From Diadophis punctatus similis (Eukaryota > Chordata > Lepidosauria > Squamata > Dipsadidae): DNA of 64,000 bases. A program made the position numbers and the translations under genes. The stretch lies in NCBI GenBank assembly GCA_023053685.1, contig JALIGW010000013.1, positions 11,930,001 to 11,994,000 of the forward strand, in the 5' to 3' direction. Position 1 is the first letter of the stretch. The number at the start of each line of letters is the position of its first letter. Positions 1 to 10,470 of the stretch are shown in pieces. The notes under the pieces were generated by a model. The model saw only the letters and a list, made by a program, of their open reading frames with translations. It searched no databases and had not been told where the DNA came from.

Positions 1-84
1 ACAGCAATACCTTACCTAATATCCAACCTAGCCCAAGAAGTTGAGCATTGTATTTCACACCCAGCTTTTTTTTTTAAAGATATT

Positions 85-460
85 TTGGGGAACTGGACCC
101 CGTCTGTAGAGGAAGAGATTAATAAAGCATTAAATGGAGCGAAGAACGCGCCTGTTAATCGCGCCTTAAATGCGCAGAAACTCCATCTGCAGGGTTATTT
201 AGATGCCTTGCCTCGTTGCCTCTTTTCCCAAGCAACTATAGGATGCGGCTGCCCAGCTCTAAATTGTGTCAAAGTGATGTTTTAATCTCATAGAAAAGTG
301 TATGAAAAGACAAGATGTAATTTATGGGAGATGCTCCGATGAAAAGAGAGATTGGAGTGGATGATCCTGCGCTCTCTAGTGAACCTCGTGTCATGCCTAT
401 ATTGAAGCCTGGGTGGTTAATCTAATTTGCAATAACAGGGAAAGCTTGGAAGCGGGAACG
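85..460. promoter_or_regulatory. Candidate conserved non-coding element
   Basis: Complex, repeat-free sequence with several TTAAT/TAAT homeodomain cores, for example in GTTAATCGCGCC and GGTTAATCTAATTTGC. It lies 10 kb upstream of SOX1 and codes for nothing recognisable. The enhancer call is inference. Confidence 0.3.
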
Positions 461-1085
461 CGGCGGGCGGGCGGGGTGGGATGGGGGGGCTGGAGGAGAA
501 AAAGAGTAACGGGGGTTAGCTCACTTCTTCCCTTCTGTTGACGTTCCGTTTATCAATTGCCCCCCTGGCTCATCTCTGGCAGTGACGGAGGGGCGACTTT
601 TTATTTGGGAGGTTAGAGAACAGCTTTTTGATTGCTTCCAACACCACACGCCACTCCTCTGACTTGCCCTGGCCTTGGCTTCCAAAGCGACTCTCTTAAT
701 TCAGTTTCATTACAGTGTAAACGGTTGGCGTTAATCAAAGCAAAGAACCTTTATATATTCTTACATTCAGTCTCACTAAACCTACCTAACCCAGCATTTC
801 ACCCCTTCAGCATTTGTGTTTTCCAACCTCACATCTTGAAATAACCGCAACAATGAGAAAACCCAGGAGATTACAGGGCGTATTATTCTCCTCGAAATGC
901 CTTTTAAGTTGCGTTGCATTTTCCCGGTCAGAACTGAGGAACCCCCACCACCCCACCACCCCACCACCCCTCACCCGCTCAATATGGAAGGGGAAATGAG
1001 AAGCCGCCTTGGGGAACCGTGGTGGATTTGGTTCGGGTTTTTTTAAAAAGCCTTTCTGGTGATTTTGTCTTATACGCGTATTCCT
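461..1085. other. Intergenic, no gene seen
   Basis: Mixed-composition unique sequence with G-rich runs (about 461-500) and a CCACC-rich stretch (about 948-975). No gene or recognisable mobile element is visible. Confidence 0.5.
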
Positions 1086-1089
1086 TTAG

Positions 1090-1330
1090 CAACACAAAGA
1101 CGCAAAAATTACAACTCTTGAGTAATGCCTTTTTAAAGGTGCATTCAGACTGTTAATTACAGGGGTTTGTGTCAATGGAACTTTATCAATTAGCCGTTTG
1201 ATTCTGCTATAATTACCGACAAAATAAGACAAGGATGGATCACAATAAAGAATATTCCTTTCACAAAACAATATTGTGCAGGGAGCCTCGTTAAAGGCAT
1301 CATGCAAACAAACAGTTTATAAAACGCTCT
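1090..1330. promoter_or_regulatory. Candidate conserved non-coding element with inverted SOX site
   Basis: AT-rich complex sequence containing TTAATTAC, TATCAATTAG and an inverted SOX half-site pair ACAATATTGT (1268-1277), followed by CATGCAAACAAA. The pattern fits a SOX/POU/homeodomain enhancer. Not proven. Confidence 0.35.
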
Positions 1331-1659
1331 TCCTGACAAAGCAGGGCTCGGGGCAGCTTCCAGCCTTCCTAGGGGAGCCGACTTCCCAACGCCCACGAGA
1401 AGATTCGAATCCGGGACCAATTCCGGCGAGAAAAGCCCACCTGAGCCCTCCCATTTCCCTTTGGGGCTTCACCAGCGGGACAGGGCGAGTGCGCTTAACT
1501 CCGCGCAGGAATGCGCCTGTCGAATAGGGGCCAAGTGGGCCGGGCCCATCCAAAGCGCACCTTCAGCAGGGCTTCCGTGGGGCGCCTGTGTTCCCAAGGG
1601 AAAAGGGGGGGAGGGGGAGGGGGATACAAGGAGAGCGAGCGGCTCTGGCCAAAAGGAGC
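1331..1659. other. GC-rich intergenic stretch
   Basis: Moderately CpG-containing sequence with short overlapping ORFs on both strands, none resembling a known protein. No gene called. Confidence 0.4.
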
Positions 1660-1990
1660 CGCAAATAAATTTTATCTGGTAGGTGCGGCAGGCTTGCCTG
1701 CCCTACATATATTTGGCTCCCACTTGGAACATCTGGGGATGTTATGTATAATAGGGCAGAAAGCATTACGGTGGAGAAATAAGTATTCCAACGAGTAAGC
1801 AGGATTTATTTCTTGGGAAACTGTCAGCCGATTAGCGGGCTCCTCTACAACTATTCTCTCATTAATTCTGCATCAGTCCAGCCCAAGTCTTTATAATTTT
1901 AACAATTGGTTTACCGTCAGCATGGGCACTCCCCTTATCTGGTTTTGTCTGATAAAATAGATGAGTGTCAAGAACGCGGTCTCTAGGAAG
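1660..1990. promoter_or_regulatory. Candidate conserved non-coding element
   Basis: Unique sequence with TCATTAATTCTGC, a SOX-like AACAATTGG (1901-1909) and GATAAAATAGATG motifs, and no repeats. A plausible upstream enhancer of SOX1, by inference. Confidence 0.3.
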
Positions 1991-2118
1991 AGAAAACTGA
2001 TCCGCACATAACAGTAGGGACAGTGCGTTATAATAAGCATTAATCCGTTTTCTTTCCCTTACCCGTCCCCACTTTTTTCCATCCCTTATTTCTTTCGAGA
2101 TGTGTGTGTATACATGTA

Positions 2119-2152
2119 CAACACACACACACACACACACCATACACTATAG

Positions 2153-2206
<54 letters not shown>
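2119..2206. repeat. (CA)n - spacer - (TG)n microsatellite pair
   Basis: About 20 bp of CA repeats (2121-2140) and about 52 bp of TG repeats (2154-2206) flank a short spacer. Because the two arrays are complementary, they form an inverted repeat able to fold back. Confidence 0.9.
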
Positions 2207-2207
<1 letters not shown>

Positions 2208-2699
2208 GGTCTTAGCCGTTTTCTTTTCACTTTGCTTTCCGTGGTTTTTTTTTAAAAAGGAACGAAAGAAAATGAAGCGTTTTCCTTGATGCCTGTTTTG
2301 GTGGAGAGAAAAAGATCAGGTTAGGAAAATGCCCCTCAAGTCAGTTGCGAGACAAAACCCCTCAACTGTTTTTTGGGGGGGGGGATAAGGAAACAGGCCG
2401 GTGGGAAACACGTTTTCAGGGCTGGACAGGTAACCTGGATGGATTTCCCAGGACAACAGGAGAAAACCAGTCTAGCTTTCGGGGACCTTAGGAGCCGCGA
2501 ACCGGTTGTGGCTTAGACTGGTTAGAGCGAAATCAGACTTTTCTTCCTTTCACTGCACCGCTTTAGTCCCAAGAAGAGCGGCCCGGAGAAACCCGTAAGA
2601 TGGTGTGGAGTGGGTGGGTGGAGAAGTTGAAAACGAAAGCGTTTTTGTGAGTGAAGTTTTAGTTCTTTTCTCTGGAGGGTCTTCCCATTACCCCGCCCC
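2207..2699. other. Intergenic, no gene seen
   Basis: Unique sequence with a G run at about 2374-2383. No feature recognised. Confidence 0.45.
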
Positions 2700-3000
2700 T
2701 CTCTTTCTTTCATTCATAAACCTGGTGGCAACTCTAGACGCGGCTTGAATATTATTGGCGTCTCTCTTCCCTCAACTGCTCCCGCCGTTCCGTTAACCCA
2801 ATTACAGAATTCATCAAGAACTGTGTTGAATTATCTCTTTTCCATACAGTATCAGCATTAGCCTAATTAAAAGCTATAATGTCTGATATAATGATTAAAT
2901 CGTTAGCTCTGCTGTAGGGAAGCAATATTTTGTTTTCCCTTCAATTAGAAGCTGATTGAGGTTTTTCAGAACAGGTCAGCTGTGAAATTTGAATTATATG
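2700..3000. promoter_or_regulatory. Candidate conserved non-coding element (AT-rich, TAAT-rich)
   Basis: A repeat-free block densely packed with homeodomain cores (CCCAATTACAG, GCCTAATTAAAAGC, TCAATTAGAAGC) and a GAATATTATTGG SOX-like site. This texture is typical of deeply conserved enhancers near developmental genes. One of the strongest CNE candidates here, but unverified. Confidence 0.4.
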
Positions 3001-4021
3001 TGTGAGCACTGTTCACAGGGGTGAGCCCCCACTCGGAAGCTCCAGAGATTCTCCAAACGCTTTTCAAGCCAGTGAGCTGAAAATCGCAACACACGCGTGC
3101 ACGCGCGCGCACTCACACAACTCACATTGCCGTGGGGTGGAGTAGTAGAGGTTAGGATCTCTGGAGGAACTACGGGAGGAATCGGGCTTGGTTGGTGGAG
3201 GAGGGGGAAAAAAACGGCTTTGCCGTCTAAAAAGATTCTCAAATAGCAAATCGGCCAAACCCGCCCTCTCGCCTCTTCAGAGAACGAAAGAAGCGGTGAG
3301 GCTGGCTGGGTTTCAGACTGAGTCTCCCATGGCCATCTGCATCCGCTGACCTTTCCTAAATATTTTAGAGGAACGCTTTCCCTTTCAGATAGCACATCGG
3401 GATGCCTTCGCGCAAAAAGGAAAGGGCGGGTCAGGGGGAGACGATCCCCTAGTGAAAAGAACGCGAGAAGTTCGAGGAAGTCAGAACAGGAGAGGGGAGG
3501 CAGGGACCGGGATGGGGGACGCGGGGGCAGGTCTCCCAATTGCATGTCCTCGGGCTATTCCCGGCTCCGGGAATCCCGAACTGAAGAGCAGCCACCAGAC
3601 GGCGATCGCCCTCTGCGCTGGGGAGACCCTCGACTGCACCGCACTTGCAGAAGCTTGGGGTCGGTCGGATGTTCCGAGGGGGTCTCCCGCTCCCTTGCCC
3701 TCTACTCGCCTTTTCCAGGTGGGAAACTTGCGGGGATTTTTCAGAATGAGCAGAAGCGGGCCTTGGTTTTTCAATGAAGAGTTGGGTAGAGTAGGGGAGC
3801 AGCACCCGTTCCAGAGGAAGGAAAGAAGGAAGGAAGGGATTGCGGTCCCATTTGATGAAGAAGTTGAAAGCAACTTTGTTGGGATGGCTGTGAAGCTTCC
3901 TTTCTGGATTCCACTCCTTTTGTTCTCTGGTTTGCAGAGAACAAAAGTTTTAATATAGAGTCCAAGTTCTCTTTCTCTTTTTTTAAAAAAAAATCTTTAT
4001 TATTTTTTTCCGTTTAAAAAA
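3001..4021. other. Intergenic, moderately GC-rich, no gene seen
   Basis: Short overlapping ORFs occur on both strands (up to 183 aa) without recognisable domains. Alternating CG/CA lies around 3090-3120. Nothing supports a gene. Confidence 0.4.
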
Positions 4022-4032
4022 ACATACATACA

Positions 4033-4108
<76 letters not shown>
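4022..4108. repeat. (ACAT)n-(TA)n compound microsatellite
   Basis: Tetranucleotide ACAT repeats (about 4022-4060) pass into TA repeats (about 4061-4108). Confidence 0.95.
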
Positions 4109-4113
<5 letters not shown>

Positions 4114-6200
4114 AAAATAAAACATGCATTTGACTTACAACATTCAACATAAACATAACACACATCTAAATCAAAAACAAATATGACATTAAAAATTTCC
4201 TTTTACAGCTTATTAGTACTATTTTTCTTGTGTGGTTGCACTTTATAGTGAATTCATTCTTATTCTATTCTATTGTTATATTATAATATATTCCAACATC
4301 ATTACATTGAGTCACCCATTGTTTTCTTTTTCAACAACTATTTCATTTGTATTACATAAATGGATATCTCCTTATTTTCTTTCAACCTGTACAAAAAGTG
4401 AAGTATTATAATTCTGTATACTTTCTTGATTTATATCCAAGTTCTCTTTCTTGAATACTACCTGTCCCTTATAGTCGCTTTGCCCTCTCTTTCTGGGCAA
4501 AGAGATTTTGCTGCCCCTTGTTATGTACAGTGGCAGATTCTCCTTGAACAGCACTTCTTGTGTGGCTGCAGGTGGAAGTTTCTAAAACCTTCTGAGTCTG
4601 ACTCTCTGCAGGGAAATATGTGGAGTTATTTGGCCCACTGATAAGGCAAGAGGGAAGGTGTCCCGGTTTTTCCAACCCATTTTGTAGACATAATACCAGC
4701 CCCTGGATCTTCACAGCAAAACAATTTCTAGCTAGTCTGGTGACAAACTGTAGTGTAGCTCATTACTTCATCAACAGTTCCAGAGAGGCCTCTATCCAGT
4801 TACCCTGGGAGAATAATCTCGAAGTTGGTGACCTGGCTGAATTGATGATTCAGGAGGGCATTCCCTATTCCCAACCCCCTCTCTGTGCTCAGAGGCCAAT
4901 CCTATGCTTCTCTTTGGGACCTGAGATAGATATCCTCCCTCCTCCTTCCACCTATTTGGAAAGAGTCATTTTCTCCCAGTTGTTCACTGTTTCTATTGTA
5001 GGCACAAATGAAAACATTACTTTTAATATTTATTTTGCAACAGTAACGGGTTTCATGGATTTGAGGCACCTTGAGGGACTGCAATTTATGGTGTTTTTTT
5101 TCTTATCACCCTTTAATAATTAGAAGAATAAACACACAAGCTTATGAACCCACCAGTAACTTGTTTGGACACTCACTTAGGCCCTGTAATTGCCATTTTT
5201 CTAATTTAAATTTTTTTTTTAGGGGAGTATAAGAAGTTAGTTCCTCTGAAGAAAAGCAACTCCTGAATTTTTGTATGCATCAAAATCTCTAAAGGGACTT
5301 ACAGGATTTGCAGACCTTTCCACTTAGCAACATCTGTGGCCTGGCCAGATCCTAAGCTTCCTGGCCTAATGTCACTTTGAGGCATATTCACATAGGATCA
5401 ACTCAGCACCAGCATTATACAGATATGGTTTTTCCCTCTCCAGAACAGTTGTGTTGTTTCTTAGCTAGAGATAAAAACTGGAGAATAATTCATTAGCCTC
5501 AAGATATGTCTTTCCCCACTTTGTCCAGTGAATGCATCTTGGCACCAAGCACCACCATATTTATCATTGAATCAACAAGAAGAACAGCTGTCATTCACCT
5601 GTCACTTAGCAACAACACATATCTGCAGGTGTAGATTGTTTATACAGGCTTAATCCCACTTTAGCATAAACTACATTAAAGGGTGCTAACCCACCATCAG
5701 TTCAGAATATTACAAAGTCACATTCATAATAATTTCAAAGAGTGAACTGAGTTTTCTCATTTAAAACTGAACCATACATACCAGAGATGTATTAAATAAA
5801 TTCCTCAATCAAGACAAAAAACGACATAGCAATGGATTTTCATATTGCACAACTAAGCAGCACAGCTCAGAATAAACATCCACTCAAGAATAAACCTTAT
5901 ATAGTTACATACAGTTTTTCAAAATAAGTGCTCACAAAATTGCCTCTTTAAATGGATCAGGATAAACCTCTATATTGTCCTCTAGGATTGTTTAATAACT
6001 GATCAACTGAGAACATGTAGCAATTTCACATTCTGTAAAATGGAAAGAAATTCAATTGTTTGTTCATTTATTTTCTTATTTACTTATTTACTGGAGCTTA
6101 TAAGTCACTCCAATCCAATAAGACTCGGAGCATGAAAGTAACTCTTTGTGGTAAATAAACTGGGATTTCCAAAGTAATATGTCTAAGATCTTGACGTTTA
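4109..6200. other. Intergenic AT-rich, no gene identified
   Basis: The left part, about 3965-4400, is A/T-rich and could be the tail of an old retroelement. A 167-aa ORF at 4620-5123 has no recognised domain. I see no supported gene. Confidence 0.4.
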
Positions 6201-6210
6201 GTTCACTTCT

Positions 6211-6455
<245 letters not shown>

Positions 6456-7349
6456 GCAGAATAAGATAAATAGTGTCTTTTACAGCTTATATTCCATATT
6501 TTTCAGTTTTAGTATTCCACACTGAATAATTGGAATAATTATTCCACAGTGAGTGGTAAGCACTTTCACCCATCAAGTGAGGATCCTGAATAAATGAATG
6601 TTTAGCTTAGTTCTTAGTCCTTTTGAAATGGCGACTGTCCATCCTGGCTGACAGTCAACCTGAATGATACAGGTTGACATTTGACAATTTGCAAAAACAT
6701 TAGGTGTGGTGAGATCATTTAGATCTTGTTCCATGAAATGGTATGGGCACTCCTTTATATTATTTCCATCTGGATCCCCAAACTCTTGAACATTTCTTCC
6801 TTCGGGCTCTCAAGTAAATACTCAGCAGAACTTTCTCTGAGGGTGCCACAGTTGAACCAAAGAAAAACCTACCTAGACACCCTTCCAGAAATTTCCTGAG
6901 CAGTTTGGCTTTACTGCTAACTGCCATGATTGTTCCAACCTGTCTTTACCTCCTATTCTAAATATTTTATGATCATGTTATCTTGAACTTCTGGAAGCTG
7001 TACACATCTGGATGATATCAGATCAGGGTGATCTGCCTCCCTACAAAATGCTCTTTTCCAATGAGATAATTTCCACAGCAGCAAATAGAGAAACTTGGTG
7101 GTTCTTCAGAGGTCTTTCGTCTGGTGCAAAAGACAATTGGCCCAGGAAATATATGTTATTTTCTCTTTGTGTTCAGCCTTCGAAAGTGGAAATAATGGAA
7201 CAGATGGGCAACATTATTTAAGGCTGTGTACATTAAGAAAAGAACAGCATCATAGAAATATTGTAGAAGAAAATGGATGGATTGGGCACTGGATGGGAAA
7301 CCCTGGAGGCTATAAAATTACAGATTCTGAAAGCCATCTTCTGCTAGGG
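6456..7349. other. Intergenic, no gene seen
   Basis: AT-rich sequence with short ORFs only. No recognisable repeat or gene. Confidence 0.4.
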
Positions 7350-7494
7350 CAGTGTTTCTCAACCTTGGCAGTTTGAAGATGTGTGGACTTCAACTCCCAG
7401 AATTCCCCAGCCAGCGTTGCTGGCTGTGGAATTCTGAAAGTTGAAGTCCACACATCTTCAAACTGCCAAGGTTGAGAAACACTGTGCTAGGGGG
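7350..7494. mobile_element. hAT-like palindromic foldback MITE, copy 1
   Basis: A near-perfect inverted repeat begins CAGTGTTTCTCAACCTTGGC and ends with its complement. The arms meet at a tiny centre near GCTGGCTG. It is flanked by perfect 8-bp target duplications TGCTAGGG (7342-7349 and 7495-7502). The CAGTG ends and 8-bp duplication indicate the hAT superfamily. It has no coding capacity. Confidence 0.9.
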
Positions 7495-7502
7495 ATATGT
7501 AT

Positions 7503-8489
7503 GTTTCATGATATGAAAATTCCCAGCACTGCATATATTGCTCACAGATGGAACCATGTATTTAGGTATATAAAGCAATATATTGGTACTATTGATTTTG
7601 TTACAATTATAAATTCACTTGAAAACCATAAAATATACTTATAGCTTGTTGCATCAACCATAATCATAACAATCTCCTGTTGTATTTTAACTACAGTAAA
7701 GTAAACTACAATACTAACAAATGACTTACCAATTTAATGGGGTGAAAAAGTTAATAACAGCAACTTTTTGAAAACAGTAATGGAATGCAAAAGGAATTCT
7801 CTGACACTCTCTAGTTATATTTTGCTATTGCACAACTACTTAGTATTCATTTAGACTGACTGTGCCAAAAGTTCTCAAAAGTCAATAACTGAAGAAAAAA
7901 ATTGAAAGTATTTTCAGGTAGCAAATGGCCAGTGAGATGCAAACACACAGATACAACTTTCATACCTATTGAAGTGAAATCCTAATAGTGCCATCTTACA
8001 TTAGAACACTTTGTTTAGATTGCAGGCCTCGAGGGTTATAGCTGAGTCTCTCAAAGCCATAACATTTTTGATAAACTATTTCATTAACTGCAGAAATTGG
8101 AATGACTGTAAACTATAACAGATATTACAAGAAGGCACATGCTATCTTGGGGATGTATATCTCTAAATATTGAGTTAGGATATGAGTGCTAGTTTTCTAT
8201 TATTAAAAATGCTTCTTCTTGAACAAGTGTTCCTTATGAACAGGAACCAAAGAGAGGCAGTAGAACAACACAAGTTTAACATGGTTATGGGGGGTGGGGG
8301 AATCCATTACTGCAATCAAGACATAAATCAGAGAAAGATAGTTTATTTAGGACTTCAATTTAGGAATTCCATGCTTCTTCCATACAACATGAGTGTGCTT
8401 GCACACACTCATAAAGTTGTCCCACAGGGTTAATCTAAAAGTTTACTTTATCTTTCTCAGCACCTTTTTTACGACTGGCCCGCGTGCAT
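7503..8489. other. Intergenic AT-rich, no gene seen
   Basis: Unique AT-rich sequence. No gene or classified repeat recognised. Confidence 0.4.
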
Positions 8490-8509
8490 GCACACACACA
8501 CACACACAC
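8490..8509. repeat. (CA)n microsatellite
   Basis: A short CA array within a CA/CG-rich stretch. Confidence 0.85.
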
Positions 8510-8693
8510 GCCCACACAAACACCCCACTGCCTTAAGAAAGGAATGGGTAAAAAGAGAAAAAGAACCTTTCTGAGATTAGATACAAACTCCAGTTTGGGA
8601 GCAAAATTATATTTGCAGGTTGCAAATTTTCTATCAATTCCATCCTCTCCCCGTTGAGATACACACTGTGTCGGCTGAATCCCATGCACCACC

Positions 8694-8696
<3 letters not shown>

Positions 8697-8770
<74 letters not shown>
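8697..8770. repeat. (TG)n microsatellite
   Basis: About 37 uninterrupted TG units. Confidence 0.95.
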
Positions 8771-8771
<1 letters not shown>

Positions 8772-8970
8772 CTATATGTGTCGCGCGCGCATTTCAAATT
8801 TTGAACAGCTCGATCTGACGGTGGGTAAAACGCTGCCTGAATCCTGATTCCAATGAGAATCGCTGGTCTTTGTTGCATATGACCTCCAAAAGGTTATTGC
8901 AGCAATTGATGCCGTTATCGACGCAGCTGTTGTAGTAATTGATTGCCATTACCGCTTACTTCAGTTGGTT

Positions 8971-9092
8971 CTTTTATTTATTTTATTTATTTGTCAAGCA
9001 TGTACAGTTACAGTATAGTAGTTGTTTGTATAAACATAACATAAGTAAAAAGTAAAAAGTACCGATAAAAGAGGACAATAGGACAGTAGGTT
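8971..9092 (-). mobile_element. LINE-like 3' tail, minus strand
   Basis: Read on the minus strand this ends CATGCTTGACAAATAAATAA. A related tail occurs on the plus strand at about 54845-55030 (CACGTACTTGACAAAATAA). The shared end and the AAAT-type tail suggest a non-LTR element 3' end truncated on insertion. It sits about 1.4 kb upstream of the SOX1 ATG. Confidence 0.55.
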
Positions 9093-9093
9093 C

Positions 9094-9095
<2 letters not shown>

Positions 9096-9127
<32 letters not shown>

Positions 9128-9168
9128 GCTGTTGCTGTTGTTGTTGTTGTTGCTGCTGTTGTTGTTGC
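9096..9168. repeat. (TTG)n microsatellite
   Basis: A TTG array with a few TGC interruptions. It directly adjoins the retroelement tail at 8971-9092 and the SOX1 CpG island. Confidence 0.95.
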
Positions 9169-9294
9169 CGCTGCTCCTGCTTGGGTAGAGTTTTAATGGT
9201 GGCTCTGACCCCTTCCGTGCCCCCTCCCAGAGATTCACACCCTCTCCGCCCCCGCCCTTCCCTGCCAGCTCCAGAAGAGTTTGTACTTCTCACC

Positions 9295-9360
9295 TCCGGA
9301 CGTCACTCCTCAATTGCGCCATGCAAATCATCCCCCGCCGGCGCCCTCCCATTGGCCAAG
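9295..9360 (+). promoter_or_regulatory. Proximal SOX1 promoter motif cluster (CRE-like, octamer, inverted CCAAT)
   Basis: Within about 60 bp lie GACGTCA (9299-9305, CRE-like), a perfect POU octamer ATGCAAAT (9321-9328) and ATTGG (9351-9355, an inverted CCAAT box). SOXB1 genes are commonly regulated by POU factors and NF-Y. The function here is inferred. No canonical TATA box is obvious nearby. Confidence 0.55.
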
Positions 9361-9553
9361 GCAAACTCATTTAATCCCAGTTCGGTGCGCCTTGTATGGC
9401 TGCTGGGCTCGTCTCTCGCCGAATCTTTCGGCTGCTCCTCCTTTCCTGGTTCCTCCGAGCGCGAGGAGGGAAACCACCGAGAACAAATTGTTGTGCAAGT
9501 TCTGCTCCCTGGCTGGAGGCTCTTTCTTTTCTCCTCCCCTTCTCTTCTTCCTA

Positions 9554-9625
9554 TATTCTCTCTTTCTTTCTTTACTTCTTTTCCTTCCTTCTTTCCTTTC
9601 CTTTCCTTTCTTTCCTTCTTTTCCT

Positions 9626-9683
<58 letters not shown>
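9554..9683. repeat. (CTTT)n/(CTTTC)n polypyrimidine tract
   Basis: A 130-bp nearly pure pyrimidine strand inside the SOX1 promoter/5' UTR region, with a pure CTTT core at about 9626-9680. It could form triplex DNA or vary in length. Confidence 0.95.
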
Positions 9684-9835
9684 CCCCCCTCCTTTCCCTC
9701 GGTGCTTATCATTTAATTACGTCTCTTTTCTCCCCTTTTTTAATTTTGCGGGGAGCCGAGGTGATAGAGGGGGAGGGGGGATTTCCTGTCTCTTCCCCCT
9801 CCGTTCACTTGGGACCGGCGGATGCGAGTCACACA

Positions 9836-9898
9836 CGCTCCCTCCCTCCCTCCACGCTCTCCCTCCCTCCTCCCTCCCTCCTCTCTGCCTCTCCGCCG
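9836..9898. repeat. CTCC-rich tract in SOX1 leader
   Basis: A CCCT/CTCC-rich pyrimidine run. The opposite strand is GGGA-rich. Confidence 0.8.
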
Positions 9899-10267
9899 GT
9901 GGAAGTTAGCAGAGAAGGGGGGGCCATTAGATCACTTCGGCAGCGGCGAGAAGGAGGGGAGTCCTGCCTGCGAAGCGCGCGCGAACCAGGCGAGAGAAGG
10001 AAAAGAAGCGTCGAGAGTTGGGCTCCCATTTTCTCCGTTCTCCTCGGCGCAGTGGAGCTGCGGGACTTTGGCTGTTCTTTAGCCAGCTCTCCGCCTTGCA
10101 CCTGTTCGAGTCCCCTTCGCAGCCGCCGTTTGCCTCGGGCCAAGGAGGTCCTCGGAGGAAGAAAGTTTTGCTGCCGCTTGAGGAGATTCCCGCGCGCGCG
10201 CTCCCGCTCTTTCTCCAAGCTCCCAGGGACCAGCCGAAGTGCCCCCACAGGCAGACTCTTGGGGGCT

Positions 10268-10299
10268 CCCTCCTCCTCCTCCTCCTCCTCCTCCTCACC
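10268..10299. repeat. (CTC)n microsatellite in SOX1 leader
   Basis: About ten CTC units, roughly 175 bp before the start codon. Confidence 0.9.
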
Positions 10300-10470
10300 T
10301 TTGATCGTCGCAGTGCACTCTTATACCATTTCTTGCGCCTCAGCACCTTGTCTTCTCTCCCGGGCTCCTTCGTCTGTCTTTCGCTTCGCTCCTCCGCTCG
10401 GCAGACGCCCGGCTCTTTTGCTCTATGTTTTGACATTGTGGAGCCTGGTGGCCCCTAGCAAACTGCGTGA

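Larger units (their letters stand above)
9400..10470 (+). promoter_or_regulatory. Probable SOX1 5' UTR / core promoter region
   Basis: This is GC-rich leader sequence with pyrimidine-rich and CTCC/CTC repeats and several upstream ATGs in other frames. The transcription start cannot be fixed from sequence alone. The ATG at 10471 has T at -3 and T at +4, a weak initiation context. Confidence 0.5.

Noticed and set aside
3452..3958. 168-aa ORF upstream of SOX1, with overlapping ORFs on the other strand
   Set aside because: No domain is recognised and equally long ORFs occur antisense, so there is no support for a gene.
4620..5123. 167-aa ORF in AT-rich DNA
   Set aside because: No recognisable motif, no CpG island or promoter, and it ends in a low-complexity Phe run. 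Probably chance or part of an old repeat.
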